A stretch of 64,000 bases of DNA, from contig NZ_CP145732.1 of assembly GCF_036884845.1 (NCBI RefSeq), forward strand, positions 3,906,001 to 3,970,000, written 5' to 3'. The notes under the pieces are model-generated. The model was not told the DNA's origin. It was given only the letters and a program-made list of their open reading frames with translations, and did not search any database. Shown in pieces: positions 14,324 through 23,216 of the stretch. This stretch comes from Pseudomonas sp. MAG733B (GTDB taxonomy: Bacteria; Pseudomonadota; Gammaproteobacteria; Pseudomonadales; Pseudomonadaceae). Positions within the stretch are counted from its first letter, which is position 1; every line of letters begins with the position of its first letter. The position numbers and the translations under genes are program-made.

Positions 14324-16155
14324 GCAGGCTCCTCATTGCTGTCGGGGAAGGACAAGTGGAATGCCGCGCCTTTACCGTCTTCACTTGTCGCCCAGATGCG
14401 GCCGCCATGGGCGTCAATGATCGATCGACAAATGGATAACCCCATGCCCATTCCGTCGGGCTTGGTTGTGTAGAAAGCGTTGAAGAGTCTGGGCATGCTT
14501 TGTGGCGAAATACCGGGGCCGTTGTCTTTGACATCCACGCACAGTTCGCCCGCATCAGAACGCCTGAGGCACACATGGAGCGTGCGAGGGTTACCTTTGG
14601 TATTGGACATCGCCTGCACACCATTCATGATCAGATTGATGATGACCTGCTGGAGTTGGACGCGGTCACCCATGATCTCGGCTGCCTCAATATCGTATTG
14701 ATGGTCTAGCACAATTTTGTTCCGTCTGACCTCCCTGTCGACCAGCGCCAATGACTCTTCAATGACCTCCATGAGATCAACGGGGACGCTCTGAGGATCG
14801 GTCTTGCGTGACATTGCCCGGATACGTCGAATCACTTCGCTCGCACGATGGGTCTCGCTCATCATCCGCTCCATCGCACTGCGCACCTCATCGATGTTTG
14901 GATTATCGCGATTCAACCAGCGCAAACCGGCAGTGCCATTGGTGGTCACGGCGGCCAATGGCTGGTTGACTTCATGTGCTATCGATGCCGCCAGTTCACC
15001 CAATGTGGTGATCCGGGTCACGTGAGCCAGTTCAGTCTGCGAGCGATGGAGCGCTTCCTCAGACATCTTTGCATCAGTGACATCCATCAGCGCCCCGATG
15101 TATTCAAAATTCCCGGCAGCGTCCTGGACGGGATGAGCCAGCATTTGCACGTGCTTGATCCGCCCGTCAGCCATCAACAAGCGATACTCCACCTTGATGT
15201 GGGGCTCTTTCTGGTAGGCGTGCTTGATCGACACTTTGACCAGGTCCAGATCATCGGGATGGGTTTTTTTCAGGACGCTGGACAGCAGCGGTTCCTCGTC
15301 GTCGCCGAACTCGAATATTCGCCGAGCCTCGTCGGACCAGTACATCTCGCCGCCAGGGATCTTCAGACCAATGCTCCCGGTCTGACTCAGCCATTGAGCA
15401 CCGGCCAGAAACGCTTCGCTGCGTCGCAGGGCATTGATAGCCTTTTTTTGCTCGGTGATATCGTTGTGAGTGGCCAAAATCGCTTTTGGTTGATTGCTCT
15501 CGTCCCGTGACAGTGAGCAGCGACTTATAACCGTCACGGGGGTTCCGTCACGTCGGTGTTCCACAACTTCGCCTTCCCATCGGCCGGTTTCAATCAGCGA
15601 GGCCATGATTTGTTCCCAGGTGAGCATCAGTTGAGGCCGCAGGAGCTTTCGAAAATCCTGACCGATAGCTTGTGCTTTGGACCAGCCATACAAGGCTTCG
15701 GCGCCCGGGCTCCAGGTAGTGATGATGCCGTTCATGTCTCGAACGATGATTGCGTCATGGGTTTGCGCAAGCATCCGCACCTGCTCTTGCAACTCGTCAT
15801 TGGCTGCTTTGTTTTTCAGTGCCAGTAAAGTGGTGATACCGATCGCGGACAGGCTGACCAGACAACGGGCGAACGCGGAGCCGTTGAAGTCGCTGCCATG
15901 GGAAATAAAGAAAGCGGCCAACGTTAATCCAAAGCAGGAGAGCGAAACGCGAATTACACCTTTGCGGGAAAACAGGTTCACCGACATCAGAATCACGGCG
16001 ACATAGAGCACCGCTATGGCGATATGGATGGAAGTGAGCGTGTCGATGATGAAGATCGCGCCTGCCAGCGTGGCGGCGCCAAATCTCTGGAGTTGCGTAT
16101 GAGCAGCAGGGGCGGGGCTATCTACAGCTACCGTCGGTTCAATTGAGATTTTCAT
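14320..16155 (-). CDS. membrane PAS-domain sensor histidine kinase
   Basis: About 611 residues. The N-terminal part has about four hydrophobic segments (residues 25-110), followed by two PAS domains (about 130-245 and 250-370), a HisKA dimerisation domain with the phospho-acceptor in SIAHEVNQPLAAV, and a HATPase domain with N box (NLIMNGVQAM), G1 (DNGPGI) and G2 (GMGMGLSIC). The HEVNQPL form is typical of FixL-type kinases. ATG 16155 is preferred to a TTG three codons upstream. It forms one transcript with the regulator and orphan receiver. The signal is unknown; the PAS domains suggest redox, gas or a small ligand. Confidence 0.9.
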   Translation of the reverse strand: MKISIEPTVAVDSPAPAAHTQLQRFGAATLAGAIFIIDTLTSIHIAIAVLYVAVILMSVNLFSRKGVIRVSLSCFGLTLAAFFISHGSDFNGSAFARCLVSLSAIGITTLLALKNKAANDELQEQVRMLAQTHDAIIVRDMNGIITTWSPGAEALYGWSKAQAIGQDFRKLLRPQLMLTWEQIMASLIETGRWEGEVVEHRRDGTPVTVISRCSLSRDESNQPKAILATHNDITEQKKAINALRRSEAFLAGAQWLSQTGSIGLKIPGGEMYWSDEARRIFEFGDDEEPLLSSVLKKTHPDDLDLVKVSIKHAYQKEPHIKVEYRLLMADGRIKHVQMLAHPVQDAAGNFEYIGALMDVTDAKMSEEALHRSQTELAHVTRITTLGELAASIAHEVNQPLAAVTTNGTAGLRWLNRDNPNIDEVRSAMERMMSETHRASEVIRRIRAMSRKTDPQSVPVDLMEVIEESLALVDREVRRNKIVLDHQYDIEAAEIMGDRVQLQQVIINLIMNGVQAMSNTKGNPRTLHVCLRRSDAGELCVDVKDNGPGISPQSMPRLFNAFYTTKPDGMGMGLSICRSIIDAHGGRIWATSEDGKGAAFHLSFPDSNEEPA

Positions 16156-16263
16156 ATCAATCAATAGGCCTGCTGGGAGTGCAATTCATCACGGGTGATT
16201 GCAGTGAACACCCCTGGCGAAATTGCAGCAAGCTAAACCCATACCGAATAGCGACGACGGAGA

Positions 16264-16863
16264 CTAAGCGATCAAACCTGTCTTCGACGAGAAGAGCATG
16301 CGCACCAGGCGCAAAGGGCGATGCAGATACTCGGCAACTTGTGCGCTGTAGCTATTGCCGTTAATGCACCAGTTGCAAAAATGTTCGCAGTTGTTTGACA
16401 GGATTTTGTACTCTGATTCTCCGACTCTCGACATGGCCCGTACAATGATTTCGTCGCTGGAAAAAGCGCATTGTTCCTGATGTACCCAGATGGAACTGCC
16501 ATTACCGAAGCGATCCAGGTCAGTGACTTCGATCGGGCCGGCTTGCAGCGATGCACTCAATCCAGAGTAATGAGCTACCTTGCCATCGCCAAGGTAGATG
16601 CCGTGATGGACATAGAACTTGCGCGGACTTACCAGGTGCGATCCAGCACTCAGTCGATCAGAATCGCGGACCATCAAGACTGCTTGCTTTGAGGTTGCTT
16701 CCCATGGTGTTGGCGCATCATTAGCGTTGCAGGTAGGGGATCCGTTCTCGAAAAACGGGTCACTCATGTTTGATTCACATTCCATGTTGACGACTGCCGA
16801 GTTCAAAAAGATCGAACCCAGGGAGGATGCAATGCCAATTGTTTTCATCAATAGCGTGTTCAT
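16264..16863 (-). CDS. LRAT-domain (NlpC/P60-like) protein
   Basis: 199 residues. After a hydrophobic N terminus (residues 6-25, possible signal or anchor), the LRAT-like domain shows the circularly permuted papain-like order: His in VHHGIYLGDGKVAHYSG (residues 85-101) and then Cys159 in SNNCEHFCNWC. In eukaryotes this fold is an acyltransferase/thiolesterase on lipids; bacterial members are mostly uncharacterised. The region has lower GC and more AT-rich codons than its neighbours, hinting at transfer. The palindrome ATACTTCAGTAT lies about 100 bases upstream, suggesting control by the adjacent two-component system. Confidence 0.8.
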   Translation of the reverse strand: MNTLLMKTIGIASSLGSIFLNSAVVNMECESNMSDPFFENGSPTCNANDAPTPWEATSKQAVLMVRDSDRLSAGSHLVSPRKFYVHHGIYLGDGKVAHYSGLSASLQAGPIEVTDLDRFGNGSSIWVHQEQCAFSSDEIIVRAMSRVGESEYKILSNNCEHFCNWCINGNSYSAQVAEYLHRPLRLVRMLFSSKTGLIA

Positions 16864-17283
16864 GATGAAGTCCTCTGGAACCGTTGAAATTAGAGTATCT
16901 TTCCAGAGAGAAATAAGCAGTCGTGCATAGGTTTGCAGCCAATAGTCACTTTATATGTGTGACTCATACTTCAGTATTATTCGGAGCGCAGGTCCAGTTC
17001 TATCCGAATGAAGATTCAGCCGAGAGCGTTCCTGCCTGACACGCGATTTTTTATGGACGTTGCTTATTGTTCATGATCAATCAAACGCCAATTACTAACG
17101 CCTGCGTGCGATGCCTGCGACTGTTTCAGTTTCTGAAACGCTGGATTGCCATTTTTGCACATTCCACCAAGGTTGCCTCGGGGCGAAGATGAGCGCTCAC
17201 GACTCTTGCCCCGCAGGGGAGAAGAGCCCTAAATCGTAGCCGCTGGCGCGATATGTATCGCAATAAGTGCTAGGAGACAACGA
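16864..17283. other. divergent intergenic region between the LRAT gene and reductase copy B
   Basis: About 420 bases, AT-rich on its left side, with no convincing gene. It contains the palindrome ATACTTCAGTAT at 16966-16977 and presumably the divergent promoters of the LRAT gene (minus) and the reductase (plus; AGGAG at 17271-17275). Confidence 0.6.
16966..16977. promoter_or_regulatory. candidate response-regulator binding palindrome, site 2
   Basis: ATACT-TC-AGTAT, about 100 bases upstream of the LRAT gene start. Arms identical to site 1 at 13061-13072. Confidence 0.45.
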
Positions 17284-19335
17284 ATGGATGAAGTCTCGAA
17301 ACCGCAACCTTCGCCTTGGCATGAGGGCGAGTTGACCTTGCAACGCACAGTCGGTGCGGTGGACATGATGGTGGGTGTCGGCCAGCGGCAAATGTCCCGG
17401 GCGTGGATGCCGGACCAGCATCGCGAGTTTTATGCCCAATTGCCTTTTGTTGTATTGGGGGCTGTGGATCGGCAAGGTGATGTATGGGCAACGATTCGTG
17501 CTGGGCGACCTGGATTCATGAATTCGCCCGCACCGGAAATATTACGTATCAACCTGCAGCAGCAGCCGAACGATCCTGCCCAAAATGGCATGAAGCAGGG
17601 CGATGCCATTGGTATGTTGGGCATTGAGCTGCATACACGCCGACGCAATCGTATGAATGGCAACGTGCTGCGTCAGCTGGATGATGGTATCGAAATTTCC
17701 GTGACTCAGGCTTACGGTAATTGTCCGCGCTACATCAATCTACGCCAGTACGCATTTGTCGACGAGACAAGTGACACAGTGCTTGCCTTGACGACGGCAG
17801 ACTTAAAGGTACGCCGCATGATCACCACGGCCGACTCGTTCTATGTCGCGACCTACGTCGTGCGTGATGATCAGAACCAGGTTGATGCATCCCATCGGGG
17901 CGGTAAGTCCGGCTTTGTACGAATGGAAGAGGATGAGACGCTAACCATTCCGGACTTCTCCGGGAATCTGTTTTTCAACACCTTGGGTAACATCTTGCTG
18001 ACCCCCCGTGCGGGACTGTTGTTCATCGACTTCCAGACGGGTGATCTGCTGCAAATGAGCGGTTCGGCTAAGGTTCTGCTGGACGACCCCGAAATTGCGG
18101 CGTTTCAGGGCGCCGAACGACTATGGCGTTTCAAGCCTCAGCACATTGTTTATCGCCAAGGGGCCATCCCGTTGCGCTGGGTGGACGAAACCGAGGGTGT
18201 ATCGCCCAACTCATTGATGACTGGCAGTTGGGCGCAAGCCACCGAGCGACTGCATGCCGAAGCCCTGCGCAACCATTGGAGGACAATGCGAGTTGCCCGA
18301 GTTGTGGATGAGAGCCGCAACATCCGGTCTTTCTATCTGCAAGCGAATGACGGCGCCGGCCTGCCCAGGTTTGAACCAGGTCAGCACTTACCCGTGCGAG
18401 TGTTGTTGGAAGGCCAGCAGACACCGTCGATTCGTACCTACAGCGTGTCCAGCTCACCGTCCGATGACTTCTTGCGCATCAGCGTCAAGCGTGACGGGTC
18501 GGTGTCTTCGCACCTGCATGATCGGATCCGGGTCGATGACTGGATTGAAGCACGGGCTCCCCAAGGAGATTTCACGGTTCAAGCCTCCGAGCGGCGTCCA
18601 TTGGTACTGCTGGGGGCCGGCGTTGGCATTACGCCTTTATTGTCGATGCTGCGTGAAGTGGTTTATCAAGGTAAGCGCGTCAATCGTATGCGTCCGACAT
18701 GGGTAGTACAAAGCAGTCGTTCGGTAGACGATCTGGCTTTTCGTGAGGAAATTGATGAACTGTCGACCCGGGCGGGGGACAAGATACGGATTCTACGTGT
18801 TGTCAGCCAACCCCCCATCGACGGCGCAAGTGAAAGTTTTGATGTACCGGGCAGAATCGATGTCGAGCTGCTCAAGACATTGCTCCCCCTCAATGACTAC
18901 GACTACTACCTGTGCGGTCCTGGGAGTTTTACTCAGGCGTTGTATGACGGACTGCGCAAGATGCGTATTCCCGATGATCGCATTCACGCTGAAACCTTCG
19001 GACCATCAACGCTCGTTCGTGACATAGAAGTCAGTGTGCCCGCGGCGCAGCAGGTACCCATGGCCAATGAAGCCGTGAAGGTCCTGTTCGCGAAGTCTGG
19101 CAAGGAAGCACGATGGGAACCGGGGGCAGGCACGTTGCTCGAGCTGGCAGAAGCACGTGGACTCAATCCCGAGTTCAGTTGCCGCGGCGGCTCCTGCGGT
19201 ACGTGTAAAACACGACTTGGCAGGGGACTGGTCCATTACCTGAATATGCCAGCGCAACGATTGGCAGGCGACGAAGTGCTGATCTGTTGCGCAGTACCGG
19301 CGCAGGGCAGCGAGACACTAGTGCTGGACATTTGA
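17284..19335 (+). CDS. PNPOx-like / ferredoxin reductase / 2Fe-2S fusion protein, copy B
   Basis: 683 residues, collinear with copy A (7734-9806) in all three modules: PNPOx-like barrel (TRRRNRMNGN, FNTLGNILLTPRAGL), FAD/NAD(P) reductase (RTYSVSSSPSD; LLGAGVGITPLLSM) and C-terminal 2Fe-2S domain (CRGGSCGTC, then ICC). The two copies share long blocks but differ throughout, so the duplication is old or the copies arrived separately. AGGAG lies about 9 bases before the ATG. A terminator at 19459 follows, and the convergent ycaC gene lies beyond. Substrate unknown. Confidence 0.88.
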   Translation: MDEVSKPQPSPWHEGELTLQRTVGAVDMMVGVGQRQMSRAWMPDQHREFYAQLPFVVLGAVDRQGDVWATIRAGRPGFMNSPAPEILRINLQQQPNDPAQNGMKQGDAIGMLGIELHTRRRNRMNGNVLRQLDDGIEISVTQAYGNCPRYINLRQYAFVDETSDTVLALTTADLKVRRMITTADSFYVATYVVRDDQNQVDASHRGGKSGFVRMEEDETLTIPDFSGNLFFNTLGNILLTPRAGLLFIDFQTGDLLQMSGSAKVLLDDPEIAAFQGAERLWRFKPQHIVYRQGAIPLRWVDETEGVSPNSLMTGSWAQATERLHAEALRNHWRTMRVARVVDESRNIRSFYLQANDGAGLPRFEPGQHLPVRVLLEGQQTPSIRTYSVSSSPSDDFLRISVKRDGSVSSHLHDRIRVDDWIEARAPQGDFTVQASERRPLVLLGAGVGITPLLSMLREVVYQGKRVNRMRPTWVVQSSRSVDDLAFREEIDELSTRAGDKIRILRVVSQPPIDGASESFDVPGRIDVELLKTLLPLNDYDYYLCGPGSFTQALYDGLRKMRIPDDRIHAETFGPSTLVRDIEVSVPAAQQVPMANEAVKVLFAKSGKEARWEPGAGTLLELAEARGLNPEFSCRGGSCGTCKTRLGRGLVHYLNMPAQRLAGDEVLICCAVPAQGSETLVLDI

Positions 19336-19458
19336 GTCGTTACTGGACGTGAAGAATCTGACGGACGAAGATTATGAGGAGGGCGCATTCGGCAACGTTT
19401 ACGTCTATCCAGGGGCGCCGAGAATGGTGCAGGCTGTCCGGCGACAGGCTGCATGGGG

Positions 19459-19480
19459 AAGGGCGAGAGGGCCCTTTTTT
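19459..19480 (+). terminator. intrinsic terminator after reductase copy B
   Basis: Stem AAGGGC/GCCCTT with a 6-base loop, followed by a T-run, about 125 bases after the stop codon. Confidence 0.65.
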
Positions 19481-19519
19481 GTGAGCGTGATTTACAGCAA
19501 TTCCATATGAATCCCATGC

Positions 19520-19542
19520 CTAAAGCCCGCAAAAGCGGGCCT
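19520..19542 (-). terminator. probable terminator of ycaC (minus strand)
   Basis: GCCCGC-TTTT-GCGGGC on the minus strand, followed by TTTA, 18 bases after the ycaC stop codon. Confidence 0.55.
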
Positions 19543-19559
19543 CGGGTTTCAAACCTGAC

Positions 19560-20192
19560 TTACGATTGGCGTGCAGCCAACGCCGAGTAGCTGTTCATCA
19601 AGTTGCGATAGTTCGGAATGCGCTGGGACAAGAGATTGCCCAAGCCTTCGATGTCGTTGCGCCAGTCGCGCTGTAGCTCACAGGCCACCGAGAACCAGTT
19701 CATCATTTGAGCACCGGCCTGCGTCATGCGGTTCCAGGATGCCTGTTGCACTGTAGTGTTGAACGTACCGGAAGAGTCGGTCACCACAAAAACGTCAAAT
19801 CCTTCTGCCAGTGCCGACAGGGTCGGGAACGCTACACAGACGTCAGTGACGACACCGGCAATGATCAATTGCTTGCGACCGGTGGCCTTGATTGCCTTGA
19901 CGAAATCTTCGTTGTCCCAAGCATTGATCTGACCAGGTCGAGCGATGTAAGGCGCGTCAGGAAACATCTCTTTCAGCTCCGGCACCAATGGTCCGTTCGG
20001 GCCTTGCTCGAAGCTGGTGGTGAGGATGGTCGGCAGCTCGAAGAATTTGGCAACGTCAGCAAGTGCCAACACATTGTTCTTGAATTCGTTGGGCGTGAAA
20101 TCCTGAACCAGGGAAATCAGACCGGTTTGGTGATCGACCAACAGCACTACAGCGTCGTCTTTGTTCAAGCGGTTGTAGGTAGCGTTGCTCAT
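19560..20192 (-). CDS. ycaC: YcaC-family isochorismatase-fold hydrolase
   Basis: 210 residues that closely resemble E. coli YcaC along the whole length (for example VLLVDHQTGLISLV, LPTILTTSFEQGPNGPLVPEL, IARPGQINAWDNEDFVKA). Asp20 and Cys119 of the hydrolase triad are present. YcaC is an octameric protein of unknown substrate. ATG 20192 (MSNATYNRLNKDD) has AAAGGA about 7 bases upstream; the frame extends 14 codons further without similarity. It is convergent with the second three-domain reductase; the first copy of that reductase also sits next to an isochorismatase-fold gene. Confidence 0.93.
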   Translation of the reverse strand: MSNATYNRLNKDDAVVLLVDHQTGLISLVQDFTPNEFKNNVLALADVAKFFELPTILTTSFEQGPNGPLVPELKEMFPDAPYIARPGQINAWDNEDFVKAIKATGRKQLIIAGVVTDVCVAFPTLSALAEGFDVFVVTDSSGTFNTTVQQASWNRMTQAGAQMMNWFSVACELQRDWRNDIEGLGNLLSQRIPNYRNLMNSYSALAARQS

Positions 20193-20504
20193 GATGAAAT
20201 CCTTTTGAGGTGGGTGAATGTTGTCGTTCAACATGGGCTCAGATTAAGGATCGATGGAGGGGAGAAAAAGACGGTGGAAACGGTTTCACTGTCAACTGAC
20301 GGGGGACAATGAGCGGTTTTTTTTCTTTGGAGGTTAGGGGGTATGGTTTAAAGCATGAATGAACAGCGTCGATTGGGTTGATTGTCCATTAGCAGAGTTC
20401 CGCTCTGACACATGATTTAACATAATATACATTACACGTAACAACGTATTTCCATATCAGCCTCGTTGCACGCAGAACTGAGGACTGGAATTCACGTCAG
20501 CTCC
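20193..20504. other. AT-rich intergenic region upstream of ycaC
   Basis: About 310 bases with an AT-rich core (about 20400-20460). It should hold the ycaC promoter reading leftwards and the end of the DUF985 transcript. No gene, repeat or clear terminator was identified. Confidence 0.5.
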
Positions 20505-21014
20505 TCAATCATCCGTCAGCGCTTCAATCAAATGCGAATGCTCAGGAAATTCCTCGCTGAGCTTCTGTCGATCACCCATTTCCATATCCGCAAAATCAAA
20601 CCCTGGCGAAACCGCTTCGCTGATCAAACCGAATCCCGACGAACCTTCCAATAGTCGTGACGCTTTCCAGATTCCGCCCGGTACGTGCAACTGCAAACTT
20701 TGGCCGGCCATCACGTCATTGCCCATCACCACGGTTTTCAATGTGCCGTCCGGATAAATGAGGCAGTACTCAATCGCGTCACCCAAATGGTAGTAATGCA
20801 CGATGTCTGATTGGTTGAGATGGAAATGACCTACAGGCGAATCCTTGGTCAGCAGGTAATAAATAGACGTCATCCGATGGCGCGGACCACCTGCAGTCAT
20901 GAGCAGGTTCTGATCGTCTGACTGGAACGTTCTGCGGTAAAAACCGCCTTCTTCGTGAGGTTCCAGTTCTAACGCGGAGATCAGGTATTGAGCGGTTGCA
21001 GGGCCTTTAAACAC
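20505..21014 (-). CDS. DUF985 family cupin protein
   Basis: 169 residues starting with GTG 21014, which has AAGGAG 6 bases upstream; the longer open frame (to 21068) places this signal inside coding sequence. The cupin-like DUF985 motif set is clear: EPHEEGGFYRRTF near residue 20, YYLLTKDSPVGHFHLNQSDIVHYYHLGD and HVPGGIWKAS. Members are small cytosolic beta-barrels of unknown function, sometimes described as sugar-epimerase-like. A strong inverted repeat lies upstream at 21082-21105. Confidence 0.85.
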   Translation of the reverse strand: MFKGPATAQYLISALELEPHEEGGFYRRTFQSDDQNLLMTAGGPRHRMTSIYYLLTKDSPVGHFHLNQSDIVHYYHLGDAIEYCLIYPDGTLKTVVMGNDVMAGQSLQLHVPGGIWKASRLLEGSSGFGLISEAVSPGFDFADMEMGDRQKLSEEFPEHSHLIEALTDD

Positions 21015-21081
21015 GACCTTCTCCTTGTAATGCGCATTTCGACGACAATAACCGCACGTTTGATGCATTTAGTTGCATAAC

Positions 21082-21105
21082 TCGACTAAACATCTATTTA
21101 GTCGA
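21082..21105. promoter_or_regulatory. inverted repeat upstream of the DUF985 gene
   Basis: TCGACTAAA-N6-TTTAGTCGA, perfect 9-base arms. Another TTTAGT half lies 11 bases to the left (TTTAGTTGCAT), so two overlapping TTTAGT...ACTAAA pairs are present. This looks like an operator for a MarR- or TetR-sized dimer. No regulator gene is directly adjacent; the closest is the MocR gene at 23.2 kb. Confidence 0.55.
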
Positions 21106-21206
21106 TTTAACTTTCAAACGTCCAGATCCTTGATTCATAGACGCAATACCTGCAGACCCCTGCCCCAATGGTCAGACGCCTTCCATAGCTCCTCATCAGA
21201 AGCGAG

Positions 21207-21644
21207 CTACCCGAGTTCCTGCGCAAGCCCGATGAGAATGCCTTCCGGCCCTCGAATGTAGCAAAGCCGGTACGTGTCTTCGTACTGGACCACGCTGCCG
21301 ACAAGTTCCGCGCCGCGTTTTTGGAGCCTGGCGAGCGTGTCGTCGATGTCCTCGACAGTGAACATGACGCGAAGGTAACCCAGTGCGTTCACCGGGGCCC
21401 TGCGGTGATCGGCGATCACCGGTGGCGCGAGGAATCGGGATAATTCGAGCCGGCTGTGCCCGTCCGGCGTACGCATCATCGCGATCTCGACGCGCATCTC
21501 GCGCAATCCAGTGACCCTATCGGCCCAGTCTCCTTCGATTGGCGCACGCCCCTCGAGCGCGAGGCCAAGTTCGGTAAAAAACTCAATGGCGGCATCGAGG
21601 TCTTCTACAACGATGCCGATGTTGTCCATACGCTTGACGGTCAT
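21207..21644 (-). CDS. VOC (glyoxalase/bleomycin-resistance) family protein
   Basis: 145 residues with the two beta-alpha-beta-beta-beta units of the vicinal oxygen chelate fold: MDNIGIVVEDLDAAIEFFTELGL at the N terminus and VNALGYLRVMFTVEDIDDTLARLQKRGAEL in the second half, ending in GPEGILIGLAQELG. AAGGAG lies 6 bases upstream of the ATG. It follows the MFS gene by 27 bases on the same strand and is likely cotranscribed with it. The bound ligand is unknown. Confidence 0.88.
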   Translation of the reverse strand: MTVKRMDNIGIVVEDLDAAIEFFTELGLALEGRAPIEGDWADRVTGLREMRVEIAMMRTPDGHSRLELSRFLAPPVIADHRRAPVNALGYLRVMFTVEDIDDTLARLQKRGAELVGSVVQYEDTYRLCYIRGPEGILIGLAQELG

Positions 21645-21671
21645 GATGTCTCCTTGGCTAGTAATAGCCCT

Positions 21672-23138
21672 TCAATCCTGAGCCTGCGACAAAGGTCTGG
21701 CCACCTGCTCCAACGCTTGACGCTCGGCAGCCACTCCCCAAACCGCTTGTACCACCGCTGCCACACACATCAGTGCAGCGCCTATCAGATATCCCGTCAA
21801 CAGACTGCTGCGCTGCTGCGTCTGGATCAGCTGGCCAAACAGCGTCGGCCCGATGATGCCGCCCAGGCCAGTGCCAAACGCGTAGAACACCGCGATGGCC
21901 AAGGCGCGGATTTCCAGTGGGAAGGTTTCTGCCACGGTCAGGTAGGCCGAGCTGGCCGCTGCCGAAGCGAAAAAGAAGATCACCATCCACGCCACGGCTT
22001 GCTGGGTGACATCCAGCAAGCTCTGCTCGAAGGCATAGCCACTGATTGCCAACAAAATCCCGGATATCGCGTAGGTGAAGCTGATCATCACGCGCCGTCC
22101 GATCACGTCAAAAAGGCGCCCCAGCAGCAACGGCCCGCAGAAATTGCCCAATGCCAAAGGTAATACGTACCAACCGACGAGCTCGGCAGGCACCTGGTAA
22201 AAATCGGTAAGCACCAGCGCATAAGTGAAGAAGATTGCATTGTAGAAGAAGGCCTGTGCGGCCATCAGGGTCATGCCAACCAGCGCTCGGCGGCGGAATC
22301 TGATAAACAGGGTATGGAAGATTTCCGCCAGCGGCGTATGGTCACGCGCGTGCAGGCGCAATGGTTTGCTGGTCACGGCCGGCAGTTCATGGCCTTGTTC
22401 GCGCAGACTCGCTTCGATACCTTCGACGATGCGCCGTGCCTCATCGTGCCGGCCGTGGATCAGCAGCCAGCGCGGGCTTTCCGGCAACCACAAACGCATC
22501 ACCAGAATCACCAGGCCCAGCGCCGCACCCATGCCAAAGCACAGGCGCCAGCCCATGTCGCCGCCGACCACGTGCGGGTCCAGCAGGATGATGGCCCCTC
22601 CGGCGCCAAGCGCTGCGCCTAACCAGAATGTGCCATTGATGGTCAGGTCGACCCAGCCGCGATAGCGTGCCGGGGTGAACTCCTGGATGGTCGAATTGAT
22701 CGCCGTGTATTCACCGCCGATGCCCATGCCCGTCAGGAAACGGAACAGCAGGAAGCTTTCCAGATTGAAGGAAAACGCCGTGGCCGCCGTGGCGCCTACA
22801 TACAGCCATAACGTAATGAAGAACAGCTTGCGCCGCCCCAGGCGATCGGTCAGCCAGCCGAACAGCAAGGCACCGATCACTGCGCCGGCGATATAGATGC
22901 CACCGGCCAAGCCAATGTCGAAGTTGCTCATGCGCAAATCAGGACTGTTTTTCAGTGCGCCGGACACCGAACCGGCCAGGGTCACTTCAAGGCCATCGAG
23001 CAACCAGGTGATGCCCAGCGCGATCACGAGAAGCGTGTGAAAGCGCCCCCACGGCAAACGGTCCAGACGTGCTGGAAGAGTGGTTTCGAATATCGCGCCG
23101 GGCTCGCGGCCGTACAGCTGTTGGTGGGTCATCGCCAC
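21672..23138 (-). CDS. MFS transporter (sugar-porter/SV2-like)
   Basis: 488 residues with 12 predicted membrane segments and the MFS signature loops FGWLTDRLGRRK (after TM2) and the later GRLFDVIGRRVM. The N terminus (LLVIALGITWLLDGLEVTL) and the motif FLTGMGIGGEYTAINS are typical of metabolite:H+ symporters of the sugar-porter/YdjE type. Substrate unknown. Cotranscribed with the VOC gene downstream and divergent from nothing; the MocR gene lies upstream on the same strand. Confidence 0.88.
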   Translation of the reverse strand: MAMTHQQLYGREPGAIFETTLPARLDRLPWGRFHTLLVIALGITWLLDGLEVTLAGSVSGALKNSPDLRMSNFDIGLAGGIYIAGAVIGALLFGWLTDRLGRRKLFFITLWLYVGATAATAFSFNLESFLLFRFLTGMGIGGEYTAINSTIQEFTPARYRGWVDLTINGTFWLGAALGAGGAIILLDPHVVGGDMGWRLCFGMGAALGLVILVMRLWLPESPRWLLIHGRHDEARRIVEGIEASLREQGHELPAVTSKPLRLHARDHTPLAEIFHTLFIRFRRRALVGMTLMAAQAFFYNAIFFTYALVLTDFYQVPAELVGWYVLPLALGNFCGPLLLGRLFDVIGRRVMISFTYAISGILLAISGYAFEQSLLDVTQQAVAWMVIFFFASAAASSAYLTVAETFPLEIRALAIAVFYAFGTGLGGIIGPTLFGQLIQTQQRSSLLTGYLIGAALMCVAAVVQAVWGVAAERQALEQVARPLSQAQD

Positions 23139-23216
23139 CTCATTGTCTTGCGCAGTGCCTTGAGTGTTAGGAGTTGGCCCGTGGATGGGGAGTTCAAAAT
23201 TCCCTCGAACTGCGCA

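Noticed and set aside
13175..16155. Assigning the two-component system to a named pathway such as FixLJ, TodST or StySR
   Set aside because: Domain order is shared by many systems and no haem-binding PAS signature or target gene set is evident.
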